A stretch of 64,000 nt of DNA from Leucobacter chromiisoli (GTDB lineage: Bacteria > Actinomycetota > Actinomycetes > Actinomycetales > Microbacteriaceae). Shown here piece by piece: positions 45,337 through 53,369 of this stretch. The translations under genes and the position numbers were made by a program. A model generated the notes under the pieces. It worked only from the letters and a program-made list of their open reading frames with translations, was not told the origin of the DNA and did not search any database. The stretch's first letter is position 1. Each line of letters begins with the position of its first letter. Location: the NCBI RefSeq assembly GCF_016522505.1, contig NZ_JAEHOH010000006.1, positions 62,001 to 126,000 on the forward strand. The letters are read 5' to 3'.

Positions 45337-45419
45337 GCGCCCTCCCTTCCTGCGTGCGGGTCGAGTGCGGAGCCGGGTCGGCCCGTCTCGGTATCGGATT
45401 ACACTACCGCGGCGGTTCG

Positions 45420-45425
45420 TTTGCA
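45420..45425 (+). promoter_or_regulatory. TTTGCA half-site before the zinc dehydrogenase gene
   Basis: The half-site of the 44380 palindrome recurs 12 nt before the ATG at 45437, merging with the AAGGA ribosome-binding site. It may extend SorC control to the plus-strand group. Confidence 0.3.
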
Positions 45426-45436
45426 AGGATAGAGCC

Positions 45437-46483
45437 ATGACCGCACCCGAAACCATGCTCGCCAGCGTCCTCGTCGAACCCGGCACCGTCGAACTGCGCA
45501 GGGTCCCCGTCCCGGCGCTCGGTGCGCGGGAGGTGCTCGTGCGGGTCGAGGCCGTCGGGGTCTGCGGCTCCGACACCCACTTCTACGAGTCGGGCAACGT
45601 GGGCGACATCGTCGCGGAGGGCCCGGTGATCCTCGGGCACGAGACCTCGGGCACGATCGTCGCGGTCGGGGCCGACGTCGACCCCGGCCGCGTCGGCCAG
45701 CTGGTCGCCGTCGAGCCGCAGCGGCCCTGCCGCCGGTGCGGCTACTGCAAGGACGGGCGCTACCACCTCTGCCCCGACGTCGAGTTCTACGCCGCCTGGC
45801 CCGTCGATGGCTCCTTCTCCGAGTACGCCGTCATCGACGACGACTTCGCGTTCCCGCTGCCGCCCTCGATGACGGCGGAGGAGGGGGCGATGATCGAGCC
45901 CGTGTCCGTGGCGCTGCACGCCTGCCGCAGAGCCGGCGTGTTCCCCGGTGCGCGGGTGCTCGTGACGGGGGCCGGGCCGATCGGGATCCTGACCGCGCAG
46001 GTCGCGCGCTCGTGCGGCGCGACCGAGATCGTCGTGAGCGATCCCGTGGCGAACCGCCGCGAGTTCGCGCTCGCGCACGGAGCGACGGCCGTGCTCGATC
46101 CGACCGCCGAGGGGCTGGCGGCGTACGCGCAGCACTTCGACATCTACATCGACGCCTCGGGCAGCCCCCAGGCCATCCTCCCGGCCTTCGACGCGATCCG
46201 CTCGGGCGGCACGGCCTGCCTCGTCGGCATGGGCCGCACCGTCCTCGAGGTGCCGATCTCGACGATCCAGCAACGGGAGGTCGACCTCATCGGCACCTAT
46301 CGCTACGTCAACACGTGGCCGGCGGCGATCGACCTCGTGGCGAGCGGCCTCGTGGACCCGGCCCCGCTCGTCACCGGACGCCACGGGCTGCACGCCGTGG
46401 AGGAGGCGCTGACGATGGGCCGGACCGATCCTGCCGCGATCAAGACGCTCGTCGTGCCGGCGCTGACCGAGGCCGAGGCGTGA
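45437..46483 (+). CDS. Zinc-dependent alcohol dehydrogenase (sorbitol/xylitol/erythritol type)
   Basis: A 348-residue medium-chain dehydrogenase. Catalytic-zinc ligands are in GVCGSDTHFYESG (about residue 40) and LGHETSG. Structural-zinc cysteines are in CRRCGYCKDGRYHLC (about 97-111). The Rossmann motif is VTGAGPIGILTAQ. The aspartate in VSDPVANRRE favours NAD+. It most resembles polyol dehydrogenases and is divergent from the SorC regulator, so a tetritol or pentitol is the likely substrate. The last codons overlap the HAD gene by 4 bp. Confidence 0.85.
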   Translation: MTAPETMLASVLVEPGTVELRRVPVPALGAREVLVRVEAVGVCGSDTHFYESGNVGDIVAEGPVILGHETSGTIVAVGADVDPGRVGQLVAVEPQRPCRRCGYCKDGRYHLCPDVEFYAAWPVDGSFSEYAVIDDDFAFPLPPSMTAEEGAMIEPVSVALHACRRAGVFPGARVLVTGAGPIGILTAQVARSCGATEIVVSDPVANRREFALAHGATAVLDPTAEGLAAYAQHFDIYIDASGSPQAILPAFDAIRSGGTACLVGMGRTVLEVPISTIQQREVDLIGTYRYVNTWPAAIDLVASGLVDPAPLVTGRHGLHAVEEALTMGRTDPAAIKTLVVPALTEAEA

Positions 46484-47181
46484 CGGTGGAGGTCTGCGCG
46501 CCACTGCACTGGTGGGCCGAGGAGCTCCTCTTCGACATGGACGGCACCCTCGTCGACTCGGTGCTCGCCGCTGAGGCCGCGTGGGGCACCTGGGCCCGGG
46601 AGCTGGGCTTCGAGCTCCCCGACTTCGGCCCCTTCCACGGCCGCACCGCCGTCGCGATCATCTCCGAGTTCGTGACGCCCGATCGCGTGCCCTCCTCCCT
46701 CGAGCGGATGAACGCGCTCGAGGTCGAGACGGCCGGCCTCGCCCGCCCGACCGCGGGCGCGCTCGAGCTCGTCTCGAGCCTGCCAGACGGGAGCTGGGCC
46801 GTCGTCACGTCGGCGACCCGGGTCGTCGCCGAGGCGCGGCTCACGGGCATCGGCATCCGGGTGTCCGAGCGATTCGTCACCGGCGACGCCGTGACCGCGG
46901 GCAAGCCCGATCCCGAGCCCTATCTGATGGGACGCCTGACCGACGGGCCGGAGCGCGCCGTGGCGTTCGAGGACACGGCCGTCGGCCTGCGGTCCGCGCG
47001 GGCCGCGGGCTGCCGCACCGTCGGCATCGTCGGCACCGAGACGGCCGAGAGCCTGGCCCCGTTCGCCGACGCCGTCGTCGAGAGCCTCGCCGACGTGCGG
47101 GTCGCGGAGGTCGGCGAGCGGGGCGTGCGCCTCGAGATCGATTCCGTCGCCGGGCCGTCGGTCGCGTCGACCGGCCGATAG
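46480..47181 (+). CDS. HAD family sugar-phosphate phosphatase
   Basis: A 233-residue HAD hydrolase. Motif I LFDMDGTLVDS is near residue 18 with an atypical WWAEELL lead-in. Motif II is in VVTSATRVV, motif III GKPDPEPY, and motif IV AFEDTAVGLRSARAAG. Members dephosphorylate small sugar or polyol phosphates. GTG start overlaps the dehydrogenase stop. Context suggests removal of a dead-end phosphosugar or a polyol-phosphate route. Confidence 0.82.
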   Translation: MTVEVCAPLHWWAEELLFDMDGTLVDSVLAAEAAWGTWARELGFELPDFGPFHGRTAVAIISEFVTPDRVPSSLERMNALEVETAGLARPTAGALELVSSLPDGSWAVVTSATRVVAEARLTGIGIRVSERFVTGDAVTAGKPDPEPYLMGRLTDGPERAVAFEDTAVGLRSARAAGCRTVGIVGTETAESLAPFADAVVESLADVRVAEVGERGVRLEIDSVAGPSVASTGR

Positions 47182-47218
47182 GGTGGGCCCGCAACGGACC
47201 GAGAGGAAGGAGCGCCCC

Positions 47219-47935
47219 ATGGCACCGGACCCCCAGCTCCCTGAGAGCGGCGAACTCACGAGGGAGCGTTTCCTCGCGGTGGCCGATCACACGCTCCTCG
47301 CGAGCGACGCGACGCGCGGGAGCGTGCGGGAGTTCCTCGCGGGAGCGCGCGACCTCGGGGTGGCGCGGGTCTGCCTCAACCCCTCGGCGCTGCCCGTCGA
47401 GGCGGGCGCTCTCGAGGTCGTCGCCGTCGCCGGGTTCCCGTCGGGCGCCCACCTCGCCGAGGTGAAGGCCGCCGAGGCGGGGAGCGCGGCGGCCATGGGG
47501 GCCGCCGAGATCGACATGGTGGTGAATCTCGGCCTCGTGCGCGCGGGCGACTGGGAGGCCGTCGCCGCCGAGGTGCGGAGGGTGCGGGAGGCCTGTCCCG
47601 GCCTGGTCCTCAAGACGATCCTCGAGACGGCTGCGCTGACCGACGACGAGATCGTGGGGGCCTGCCGAGCCGCGGAGACCGGCGGCGCCGACTTCGTGAA
47701 GACCTCCACGGGCTATCATCCGGCCGGCGGCGCGAGCGTCCACGCCGTGCGGCTCATGGCCGAGACCGTCGGCGGCCGGCTCGGCGTCAAGGCCTCCGGG
47801 GGCGTCAGAACGGCCGGCTTCGTGCGCGAGCTCTGGGCGGCGGGGGCGACGCGCTTCGGAGTGTCCGGCACCGCGGCGATCCTCGCCGACTGGGAGGGCC
47901 GGGTCGGCGCGGCCGCTCCGACGTCGGACTACTGA
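47219..47935 (+). CDS. deoC: Deoxyribose-phosphate aldolase family protein
   Basis: A 238-residue class I aldolase of the DeoC family. EIDMVVNLG carries the conserved Asp (about residue 101). The Schiff-base lysine is in ADFVKTSTGY (about 160), and a second lysine is in GVKASGGVR (about 188). AAGGAG lies upstream of the ATG. DeoC splits 2-deoxyribose 5-phosphate to acetaldehyde and glyceraldehyde 3-phosphate. In this sugar cluster a related tetrose or pentose phosphate substrate is conceivable. Confidence 0.83.
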   Translation: MAPDPQLPESGELTRERFLAVADHTLLASDATRGSVREFLAGARDLGVARVCLNPSALPVEAGALEVVAVAGFPSGAHLAEVKAAEAGSAAAMGAAEIDMVVNLGLVRAGDWEAVAAEVRRVREACPGLVLKTILETAALTDDEIVGACRAAETGGADFVKTSTGYHPAGGASVHAVRLMAETVGGRLGVKASGGVRTAGFVRELWAAGATRFGVSGTAAILADWEGRVGAAAPTSDY

Positions 47936-48088
47936 CTCCCGCTTCCACCGGCTCCTCGCCGTCTTCCCTCGCCGCCGCCCCTCGCGGTCTCTCTCGACCC
48001 CTCGGCGCGCTTCCACCGTCACCCCCTCGGCGCGCCGCCCCGTCGCACCACTGATTAAGCGTTGCTACTCGAATTCGGGCGATTCTCC

Positions 48089-48106
48089 CGAGACTACGTT
48101 GTCTCG
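48089..48106. promoter_or_regulatory. Inverted repeat CGAGAC-N6-GTCTCG
   Basis: A perfect 6-bp inverted repeat lies about 30 bp upstream of the -10 of the second ABC operon, just upstream of the -35. It is separate from the RpiR-type site and may bind another regulator. The rest of the 292-bp gap (47939-48060) is C-rich with no gene. Confidence 0.4.
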
Positions 48107-48113
48107 ACCCGTT

Positions 48114-48152
48114 TTGCCCGCGGTCATCGAATCGTTATAGTAGTTTTACTAC
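48114..48152 (+). promoter_or_regulatory. Promoter with RpiR-type operator, second ABC operon
   Basis: TTGCCC (48114-48119) and TATAGT (48136-48141), 16 bp apart, form a promoter. The palindrome GTAGTTTTACTAC (48140-48152) overlaps the -10 and start site. The same palindrome class occurs at 55667 and 55753. Confidence 0.65.
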
Positions 48153-48230
48153 AAAGCGGCTGTCGCTTGGTACGTTTGGGATCGCATCGCTCGGAGAAGG
48201 GCCTCCGCGCGTCAGAAAGGAGATTCGACG

Positions 48231-49322
48231 ATGAATCGCACTGGCAAGGGGCTGCGGCGTCAGCTCACCATGATCGGCTCGATGGCGATGGTCGCCGGGC
48301 TCGCGCTCACCGGCTGCTCGTCGGACGGGGGCGACGGCGGCGGCGACGGCGGCGAGGAGATCGGCGTCTCGCTCATCGCGAAGACCAACATCAACCCCTA
48401 CTTCGTGAAGATGCAGGAGGGCGCCCAGGAGGTCGCCGACGAGCTCGGCGTCGACCTGACGCTCGCGGCCGGCAAGGAGGACGGCGACGAGGACACGCAG
48501 ATCCAGGCCATCGAGAACGCGATCTCCCGCGGCGACGCCGGGATCCTGATCACGCCGAACGGCCCCGCGGTGGAGGACGCGCTCATCAAGGCCCGCGACG
48601 CCGGCCTCTACGTCATCGCACTCGACTCGCCGCCCACCGACGCCGAGTCCGTCGACATCACCTTCGCGACCGACAACTTCCTCGCCGGCCAGAAGATCGG
48701 CCAGTGGACGGCCGCCAAGCTCGACGGCGAGAAGGCCACCATCGCGATGGTCGACCTCTTCGACGACAAGGTCGTGGCCGTCGACTACGAGCGCGATCAG
48801 GGCTTCCTCGACGGCATGGGCATCGACATCGGCGACCCGGAGGTGGTCGGCGATGAGGACGCCACGGGCGAGTACAGCGGCGGCGAGTACGAGATCGTCG
48901 GCCACGAGGCCTCGCTCGGCGCCGAGGACGGGGGCCGCACCGCTGGCGAGACCCTGCTTGCGAAGAACCCCGACATCAACGTGCTCTACGCCATCAACGA
49001 GCCCGCCGCCTACGGTGCGGTCGAGGCGTTCAAAGCCGCGGGCAAGACCGACGACCTGCAGGTCGTGACGATCGACGGCGGCTGCGTCGGCGTCGACGCC
49101 ATCGCCGACGGCACCTTCAGCGCCACGAGCCAGCAGTACCCGATGAAGATGGCCGACATGGGCGTGCGGGCGATCTACGACCTCGCGACCGAGGGGGAGA
49201 CCCCCGAGACCAGCGAGGGGCTCGACTTCTTCAACACGGGCGTCGAGCTCGTCACGGACGAGCCGATGGAGGGCGTCGAGTCGATCGACAGCGCCGCCGC
49301 CTCGGAGATCTGCTGGGGCTAG
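48231..49322 (+). CDS. Sugar ABC transporter substrate-binding lipoprotein
   Basis: A 363-residue exported lipoprotein. Basic N-terminus, hydrophobic core and lipobox ALTGC (Cys about 29), Gly/Asp linker, then a type I binding fold (GVSLIAKTNINPYFVKMQEGAQ, GDAGILITPNGPAVEDALIK, LYAINEPAAYGAVEAF, VTIDGGCVG). A strong AAAGGAG precedes the ATG. It is first of three transporter genes in the order binding protein-permease-ATPase, like FrcB-FrcC-FrcA fructose systems. The ligand is unknown. Confidence 0.9.
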   Translation: MNRTGKGLRRQLTMIGSMAMVAGLALTGCSSDGGDGGGDGGEEIGVSLIAKTNINPYFVKMQEGAQEVADELGVDLTLAAGKEDGDEDTQIQAIENAISRGDAGILITPNGPAVEDALIKARDAGLYVIALDSPPTDAESVDITFATDNFLAGQKIGQWTAAKLDGEKATIAMVDLFDDKVVAVDYERDQGFLDGMGIDIGDPEVVGDEDATGEYSGGEYEIVGHEASLGAEDGGRTAGETLLAKNPDINVLYAINEPAAYGAVEAFKAAGKTDDLQVVTIDGGCVGVDAIADGTFSATSQQYPMKMADMGVRAIYDLATEGETPETSEGLDFFNTGVELVTDEPMEGVESIDSAAASEICWG

Positions 49323-49436
49323 GGCCGCACCGGCGTCCGTGAGACGCGCCGGCGGTCCGAGCCGGATGCCCCGCACCGCGCTCGGGCCGCCGCCCGCGCC
49401 CGCACCCGTTCCGTCCCACCTCAGAAGGGCACACAG

Positions 49437-50477
49437 ATGAGTCAACCGAAAACCGACCCTCCCACCTCGGCGCTCGATCTCGCCGAGGAGTTCCTGGACC
49501 GTTCCACCCCGCTCACCCGAGTCCGCAACACCCTGCACAAGTACCCGGCGCTCAGCCCGGCCATCGTGCTGGTCATCGCGGTCATCGTGTTCGGGATCCT
49601 GAACGACCGCTTCTTCTCGCCGGGCAACCTCTCGCTCATCACCCAGCAGGTCGCGGTGGTCGGCACGCTGGCGCTGGCGCAGACGCTCATCATCCTCACG
49701 GCGGGCATCGACCTGTCGGTCGGCGCCGCGATGGCGCTGTCGTCGATGGTGATGGCGCAGCTCTCGGCCGACAACGGCCTCCCTGCCATCGTCGCGATCC
49801 TCATCGGCCTCGTCGTCGGCATCGCGACCGGCGCCTTCAACGGCTTCCTCGTCACGAGGCTGAAACTGCCCCCGTTCATCGTGACGCTCGGCACCCTGAA
49901 CGTGTTCCTCGCGATCACGCTGCTCTACTCGAAGGGCGCCACGGTGCGCGGCGCGGCGATGCCGGATCTGCTCACCTGGACCGGCACCACGTTCGATCTC
50001 GCCGGGGTCAACGTCTCCGTCGGCGTGCTCATGATGCTCGCGCTCTACGTGGTGCTCGGCCTCATCCTGGCGAAGACCGCCTGGGGCCGCCACCTCTACG
50101 CCGTCGGCGACGACCCCGAGGCCTCGCGCCTCGCGGGCATCAGCGTGAACCGGGTGCTGCTGAGCGTCTACCTCGTCGCCGGCGCGATCATCGCGGTCGC
50201 GGCCTGGATCCAGATCGGCCGCTCGAACGCCGCCTCCCCGAACGTGGCGGGCGAGCTCAACCTCGACTCGATCACGGCGGTCGTGATCGGCGGCACGAGC
50301 CTCTTCGGCGGCCGCGGCCTCGTCTGGGGCACCCTGCTGGGCGCCCTGATCGTCGGCGTGTTCCGCAACGGGCTCTCGCTCGCGGGCCTCGACGTGCTGT
50401 GGCAGACCCTCGCCGTCGGCATCCTCGTCATCGTCGCGGTCACCGTCGACCAGTGGATTCGGAAGGTACGCAAATGA
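49437..50477 (+). CDS. Sugar ABC transporter permease (FrcC/RbsC type)
   Basis: A 346-residue permease with a 40-residue cytoplasmic N-terminus and eight to ten helices. Family segments are LIILTAGIDLSVGAAMALSSMVMA (about residue 85), VGDDPEASRLAGISVNRV (coupling loop, about 225), and VVIGGTSLFGGRGLVWGTLLGA. A single permease gene implies a homodimer. It overlaps the ATPase start by 4 bp. Confidence 0.9.
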   Translation: MSQPKTDPPTSALDLAEEFLDRSTPLTRVRNTLHKYPALSPAIVLVIAVIVFGILNDRFFSPGNLSLITQQVAVVGTLALAQTLIILTAGIDLSVGAAMALSSMVMAQLSADNGLPAIVAILIGLVVGIATGAFNGFLVTRLKLPPFIVTLGTLNVFLAITLLYSKGATVRGAAMPDLLTWTGTTFDLAGVNVSVGVLMMLALYVVLGLILAKTAWGRHLYAVGDDPEASRLAGISVNRVLLSVYLVAGAIIAVAAWIQIGRSNAASPNVAGELNLDSITAVVIGGTSLFGGRGLVWGTLLGALIVGVFRNGLSLAGLDVLWQTLAVGILVIVAVTVDQWIRKVRK

Positions 50478-51277
50478 GCAACGCAGTGAACACCGCGGAG
50501 GCCGCAGCCCCGACGGGCGGGCCGGAGCCGATCCTGCGGGCGCGGCGCCTGGTCAAGACCTTCGGCCGGGTCGTGGGGCTGGACGGGGTGAGCATGGAGC
50601 TCTACCCGGGCGAGGTGCTCGCCGTGATCGGCGACAACGGCGCCGGCAAGTCGACCCTGATCAAGTGCCTCACCGGCGCCGAGATCCCCGACGAGGGCGA
50701 GATGTTCCTCGACGGGCAGCAGGTCCACTTCAAGCGCCCTCAGGACGCCCGCGAGGCGGGCATCGAGACCGTGTACCAGACCCTGGCGGTCTCGCCGGCG
50801 CTCGACGTGGCCTCCAACCTCTTCCTCGGCCGTGAGGAGCGCAAGAAGGGGATCCTCGGTTCCGTGTTCCGGGTGGTCGACAAGAAGGGCATGCGCGAGA
50901 AGGCGAAGCAGAATCTCAGCGCGCTGGGCATCTCGACGCTGCAGGACGTGACGGTCGCGGTCGAGAACCTCTCGGGGGGTCAGCGCCAGGCGGTCGCCGT
51001 GGCGCGTGCGGCGGCGTTCGGCTCGAAGGTCGTGGTGCTGGACGAGCCGACCGCGGCGCTGGGCGTGCGGGAGACGAATCAGGTGCTGGATCTGATCAGG
51101 CGATTGCGGGACAACGGGACGGCGGTGATCGTGATCTCGCACAACATGCCGAACGTGTTCGACATCGCCGATCGGATCCATATCCAGCGGCTGGGGAAGC
51201 GGGCGGCGACGATCACGCCGCAGTCGCACTCGATGACGGATGCGGTGGCGATCATGACGGGCGCCGCGCAGGCGTAG
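50474..51277 (+). CDS. Sugar ABC transporter ATP-binding protein (single-domain, FrcA type)
   Basis: A 267-residue ATPase with one ABC module. Walker A GDNGAGKST (about residue 57), signature LSGGQRQAV (about 163), Walker B VVVLDEPTAAL and the switch histidine in VISHNMP. The single domain contrasts with the two-domain ATPase at 32766 and fits FrcA-like systems working as homodimers. It ends before a long-stem terminator. Confidence 0.9.
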   Translation: MSNAVNTAEAAAPTGGPEPILRARRLVKTFGRVVGLDGVSMELYPGEVLAVIGDNGAGKSTLIKCLTGAEIPDEGEMFLDGQQVHFKRPQDAREAGIETVYQTLAVSPALDVASNLFLGREERKKGILGSVFRVVDKKGMREKAKQNLSALGISTLQDVTVAVENLSGGQRQAVAVARAAAFGSKVVVLDEPTAALGVRETNQVLDLIRRLRDNGTAVIVISHNMPNVFDIADRIHIQRLGKRAATITPQSHSMTDAVAIMTGAAQA

Positions 51278-51299
51278 ACCGCACGACCACCACGGCGCA

Positions 51300-51341
51300 G
51301 AAGGGGCCGGACGGGGCGCGCAGCTCCCGGGCGGCCCCTTC
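51300..51341. terminator. Terminator between the ABC operon and the RpiR operon
   Basis: A 10-bp stem (51300-51309 with 51332-51341, GAAGGGGCCG / CGGCCCCTTC) encloses a GC-rich loop. It lies between the convergent ATPase and rpiR genes and ends in CCCCTTCC. Confidence 0.55.
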
Positions 51342-51415
51342 CGCGTGCTCCGATGCCGGCCGCGGAGCGTGCCGACGGGTCCGGTCCTGTCGCGCTCGCC
51401 GCGACGGCTCGCCGG

Positions 51416-52363
51416 TCAGGCGCTCTCGGCCCGCGTCTCCGGTGCGTCGCTCTGCGCGGGATCCCGATCGGCCCCCTGCTCGGGCCCGTCGCCCTGCTCG
51501 CCCGCGTGCGGGTCCAGCGTGGCCCGGAACCCGGCCAGCTTCTGCTTCATGCCGCGGAGCCGGGCGAGATCCACCGAGTCCGAGCGCATCGCGGTGACCG
51601 TCGCGAGGATGTCGACGACGACGAGCCCCGCCAGCCGGCTGATCGTGGGGGTGTACATGTCGGTGTCCTCGAGGGACTCCGTCACGAGCACCACGTCCGC
51701 GGCCCGCGCGAGGGGACTGCTGCGGTTGGCGGTGATCGCGACGACCTTGCCGCCGTTGGCGTGCACCTCCTCCGCGATCTGCGGCAGCGGCAGCGTGCGG
51801 CCGGTGTGGGAGATGAGGATGAAGAGGTCGTCCCCGTCCGAGGTGGCGGCCTCGATGAACTGCTGGTGGGGATCCGACTCCGCCGTGCAGGGGCGCCCGA
51901 ACAGCGGCGCCTTCTGCTGGGCGTCCTTCGCGATGATCGACGAGGCGCCGAACCCGAAGAAGTGCAGCCGCTGCGCCGCCTCGATGAGGTCGACCGCGGC
52001 GACCGCCTGGTCCGCCTCGAACGAGCGCCTGGTGTGGTCGAAGCTCGAGATCGTGTGGTCGAAGATCTTCGAGACGATGGTCTGGGACGAGTCGCTCTCC
52101 TCGATGGCGGAGTGCGTGGCCGGAACGCCGAGGGCCAGGAAGCGGGTCATCTGGAGACGGAAGTCCTGGAAGCCGGAGAAGCCCAGCGTGGAGCAGAAGC
52201 GGATGACGGTCGGCTCGCTCACCCCGATCGCCGAGGCGAGCGCCGCGAGCGTCGACTGCACGACCTCCTCGCGGTGCTCGACGACGTAGTCGGCGACGCG
52301 CCGCTCCGAGCGGCTCAGCGACGCGGAGCGGTCCGAGATGTACTGCAGGAGGGAGGTGGGCAC
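51416..52363 (-). CDS. MurR/RpiR family transcriptional regulator
   Basis: A 315-residue regulator. The N-terminal RpiR helix-turn-helix covers about residues 5-75 (LLQYISDRSASLSRSERRVADYV, LASAIGVSEPTVIRFC, LGFSGFQDFRLQM). A SIS phosphosugar-binding domain covers about 115-255 (RLHFFGFGASSIIAKDAQ, LFILISHTGRTLPLPQIAEE, VVAITANRSSPLA). An acidic tail follows. GTG at 52363 is preferred because TACAGT lies exactly 6 nt upstream; an ATG at 52384 is an alternative. It is the prime candidate for binding the GTAGT-N3-ACTAC sites. Confidence 0.88.
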   Translation of the reverse strand: MPTSLLQYISDRSASLSRSERRVADYVVEHREEVVQSTLAALASAIGVSEPTVIRFCSTLGFSGFQDFRLQMTRFLALGVPATHSAIEESDSSQTIVSKIFDHTISSFDHTRRSFEADQAVAAVDLIEAAQRLHFFGFGASSIIAKDAQQKAPLFGRPCTAESDPHQQFIEAATSDGDDLFILISHTGRTLPLPQIAEEVHANGGKVVAITANRSSPLARAADVVLVTESLEDTDMYTPTISRLAGLVVVDILATVTAMRSDSVDLARLRGMKQKLAGFRATLDPHAGEQGDGPEQGADRDPAQSDAPETRAESA

Positions 52364-52369
52364 GGTCTC

Positions 52370-52375
52370 ACTGTA
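52370..52375 (-). promoter_or_regulatory. -10 box of a leaderless rpiR promoter
   Basis: TACAGT on the minus strand, inside the palindrome CTGTACAG (52371-52378), is followed by 6 nt and GTG at 52363. It would let rpiR be transcribed apart from the operon upstream of it. Confidence 0.45.
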
Positions 52376-52429
52376 CAGTCGCATGCCCCGATCCCCCTGC
52401 TTTCGCGTGGAATTTCGGGCGGGATCCCA

Positions 52430-53368
52430 TCAGCGATCCTGTGCGTGGCCCAGCGCCCGCAGCAGGTTCTCCACTGCGTACGCCGTGGCTCGACCGACGC
52501 TTTCCTCGGTGAATCCTCCGAGGTGGGGGGTCGCCCGGCACCTCGGATGGAGCAGCAGCTCGTCGAGCTCGGGGGGCTCGGTGTCGAACGCGTCCACGGC
52601 GTAGGCGAGCAGCCGCCCGCTGCGCAGCGCGGCGAGCACCGCGGGGGCGTCGACGAGCGCGGCGCGCGCCGTGTTGACGAGGACGGCGCCGTCGCGCATC
52701 GACGCGAGCGCGGCCGCGTCGATCAGCGGACGGTCGCCGGGAGGGCTGTGGAGCGTGATGACGTCGGCCTGCTCGAAGAGCTCGGCCGGATCGACGACGG
52801 CCGCGAGTGCGCTGTCGCGCACGAACGGATCGCTCGCGAGCACGCGGGCGCCGAACGCCGCGGCGATCGCCGCCACGGTGCGCCCGATCGCTCCGAGGCC
52901 GACGATCCCCACGGTGCGCCCGTTCAGCTCGCCTCCCCGGGTGCGCTCCCACCGGCCCTCGCGGATGGCGCCCGTGCTCGTGTCGAAGTCCCGCAGGGCG
53001 GCCAGCATGTGCAGGATCGCGAGCTCCGCGACGCCCTGGGCGTTCGCGCCGCGCGCGATCTCGACGCGGATGCCGGCGTCGGACGCGGCCTCCAGGTCGA
53101 TCGCGTCCGTGCCGACGCCGTTGCGGGAGATCGCCCGCAGCGACGGAGCCGCGCGCAGCACCTCCGCGGGGATCGCCTCGACCCCCGCGAGATAGCCGAC
53201 GACGTTCCCGGAGAGCAGCTCGCCGAGCTCCTCCACCGTCGGCGTGCGCCCGCCGGGGCCGGGGATCAGCTCGTAGCCGGCCTCGACGAGCGGTGCGAGC
53301 TCGACGACGCCGCTCAGCTCCCCCGAGGTGAGCGATCGCGGCGTGACGAGGATGCGGGGCGCCGACAC
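52430..53368 (-). CDS. D-isomer-specific 2-hydroxyacid dehydrogenase
   Basis: A 312-residue NAD(P)-dependent dehydrogenase of the SerA/phosphoglycerate dehydrogenase type. Catalytic residues are the Arg in NTARAALVD (about 230), Glu in FDTEPPEL (about 259) and His in TPHLGGFTEES (about 278). The dinucleotide motif is VGLGAIGRTVA (about 149-159). GTG start lies 1 nt after the preceding stop. In this operon it may oxidise or reduce a sugar-derived hydroxy acid; no ACT domain is present, so serine synthesis is unlikely. Confidence 0.85.
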   Translation of the reverse strand: MSAPRILVTPRSLTSGELSGVVELAPLVEAGYELIPGPGGRTPTVEELGELLSGNVVGYLAGVEAIPAEVLRAAPSLRAISRNGVGTDAIDLEAASDAGIRVEIARGANAQGVAELAILHMLAALRDFDTSTGAIREGRWERTRGGELNGRTVGIVGLGAIGRTVAAIAAAFGARVLASDPFVRDSALAAVVDPAELFEQADVITLHSPPGDRPLIDAAALASMRDGAVLVNTARAALVDAPAVLAALRSGRLLAYAVDAFDTEPPELDELLLHPRCRATPHLGGFTEESVGRATAYAVENLLRALGHAQDR

Positions 53369-53369
53369 G

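Noticed and set aside
31652..47935. Lsr-type AI-2 uptake system
   Set aside because: ABC genes, a SorC regulator and a DeoC-like aldolase recall lsrACDB-R-F, and luxS is in the window. But LsrG is absent, the only FGGY kinase is in the RpiR cluster, and the isomerase, DhaK kinase and RpiB point to sugar/polyol catabolism instead.
48135..50093. 652-codon frame antisense to the second ABC binding protein and permease
   Set aside because: Shadow of two well-supported plus-strand genes; it spans the operon promoter and both genes.
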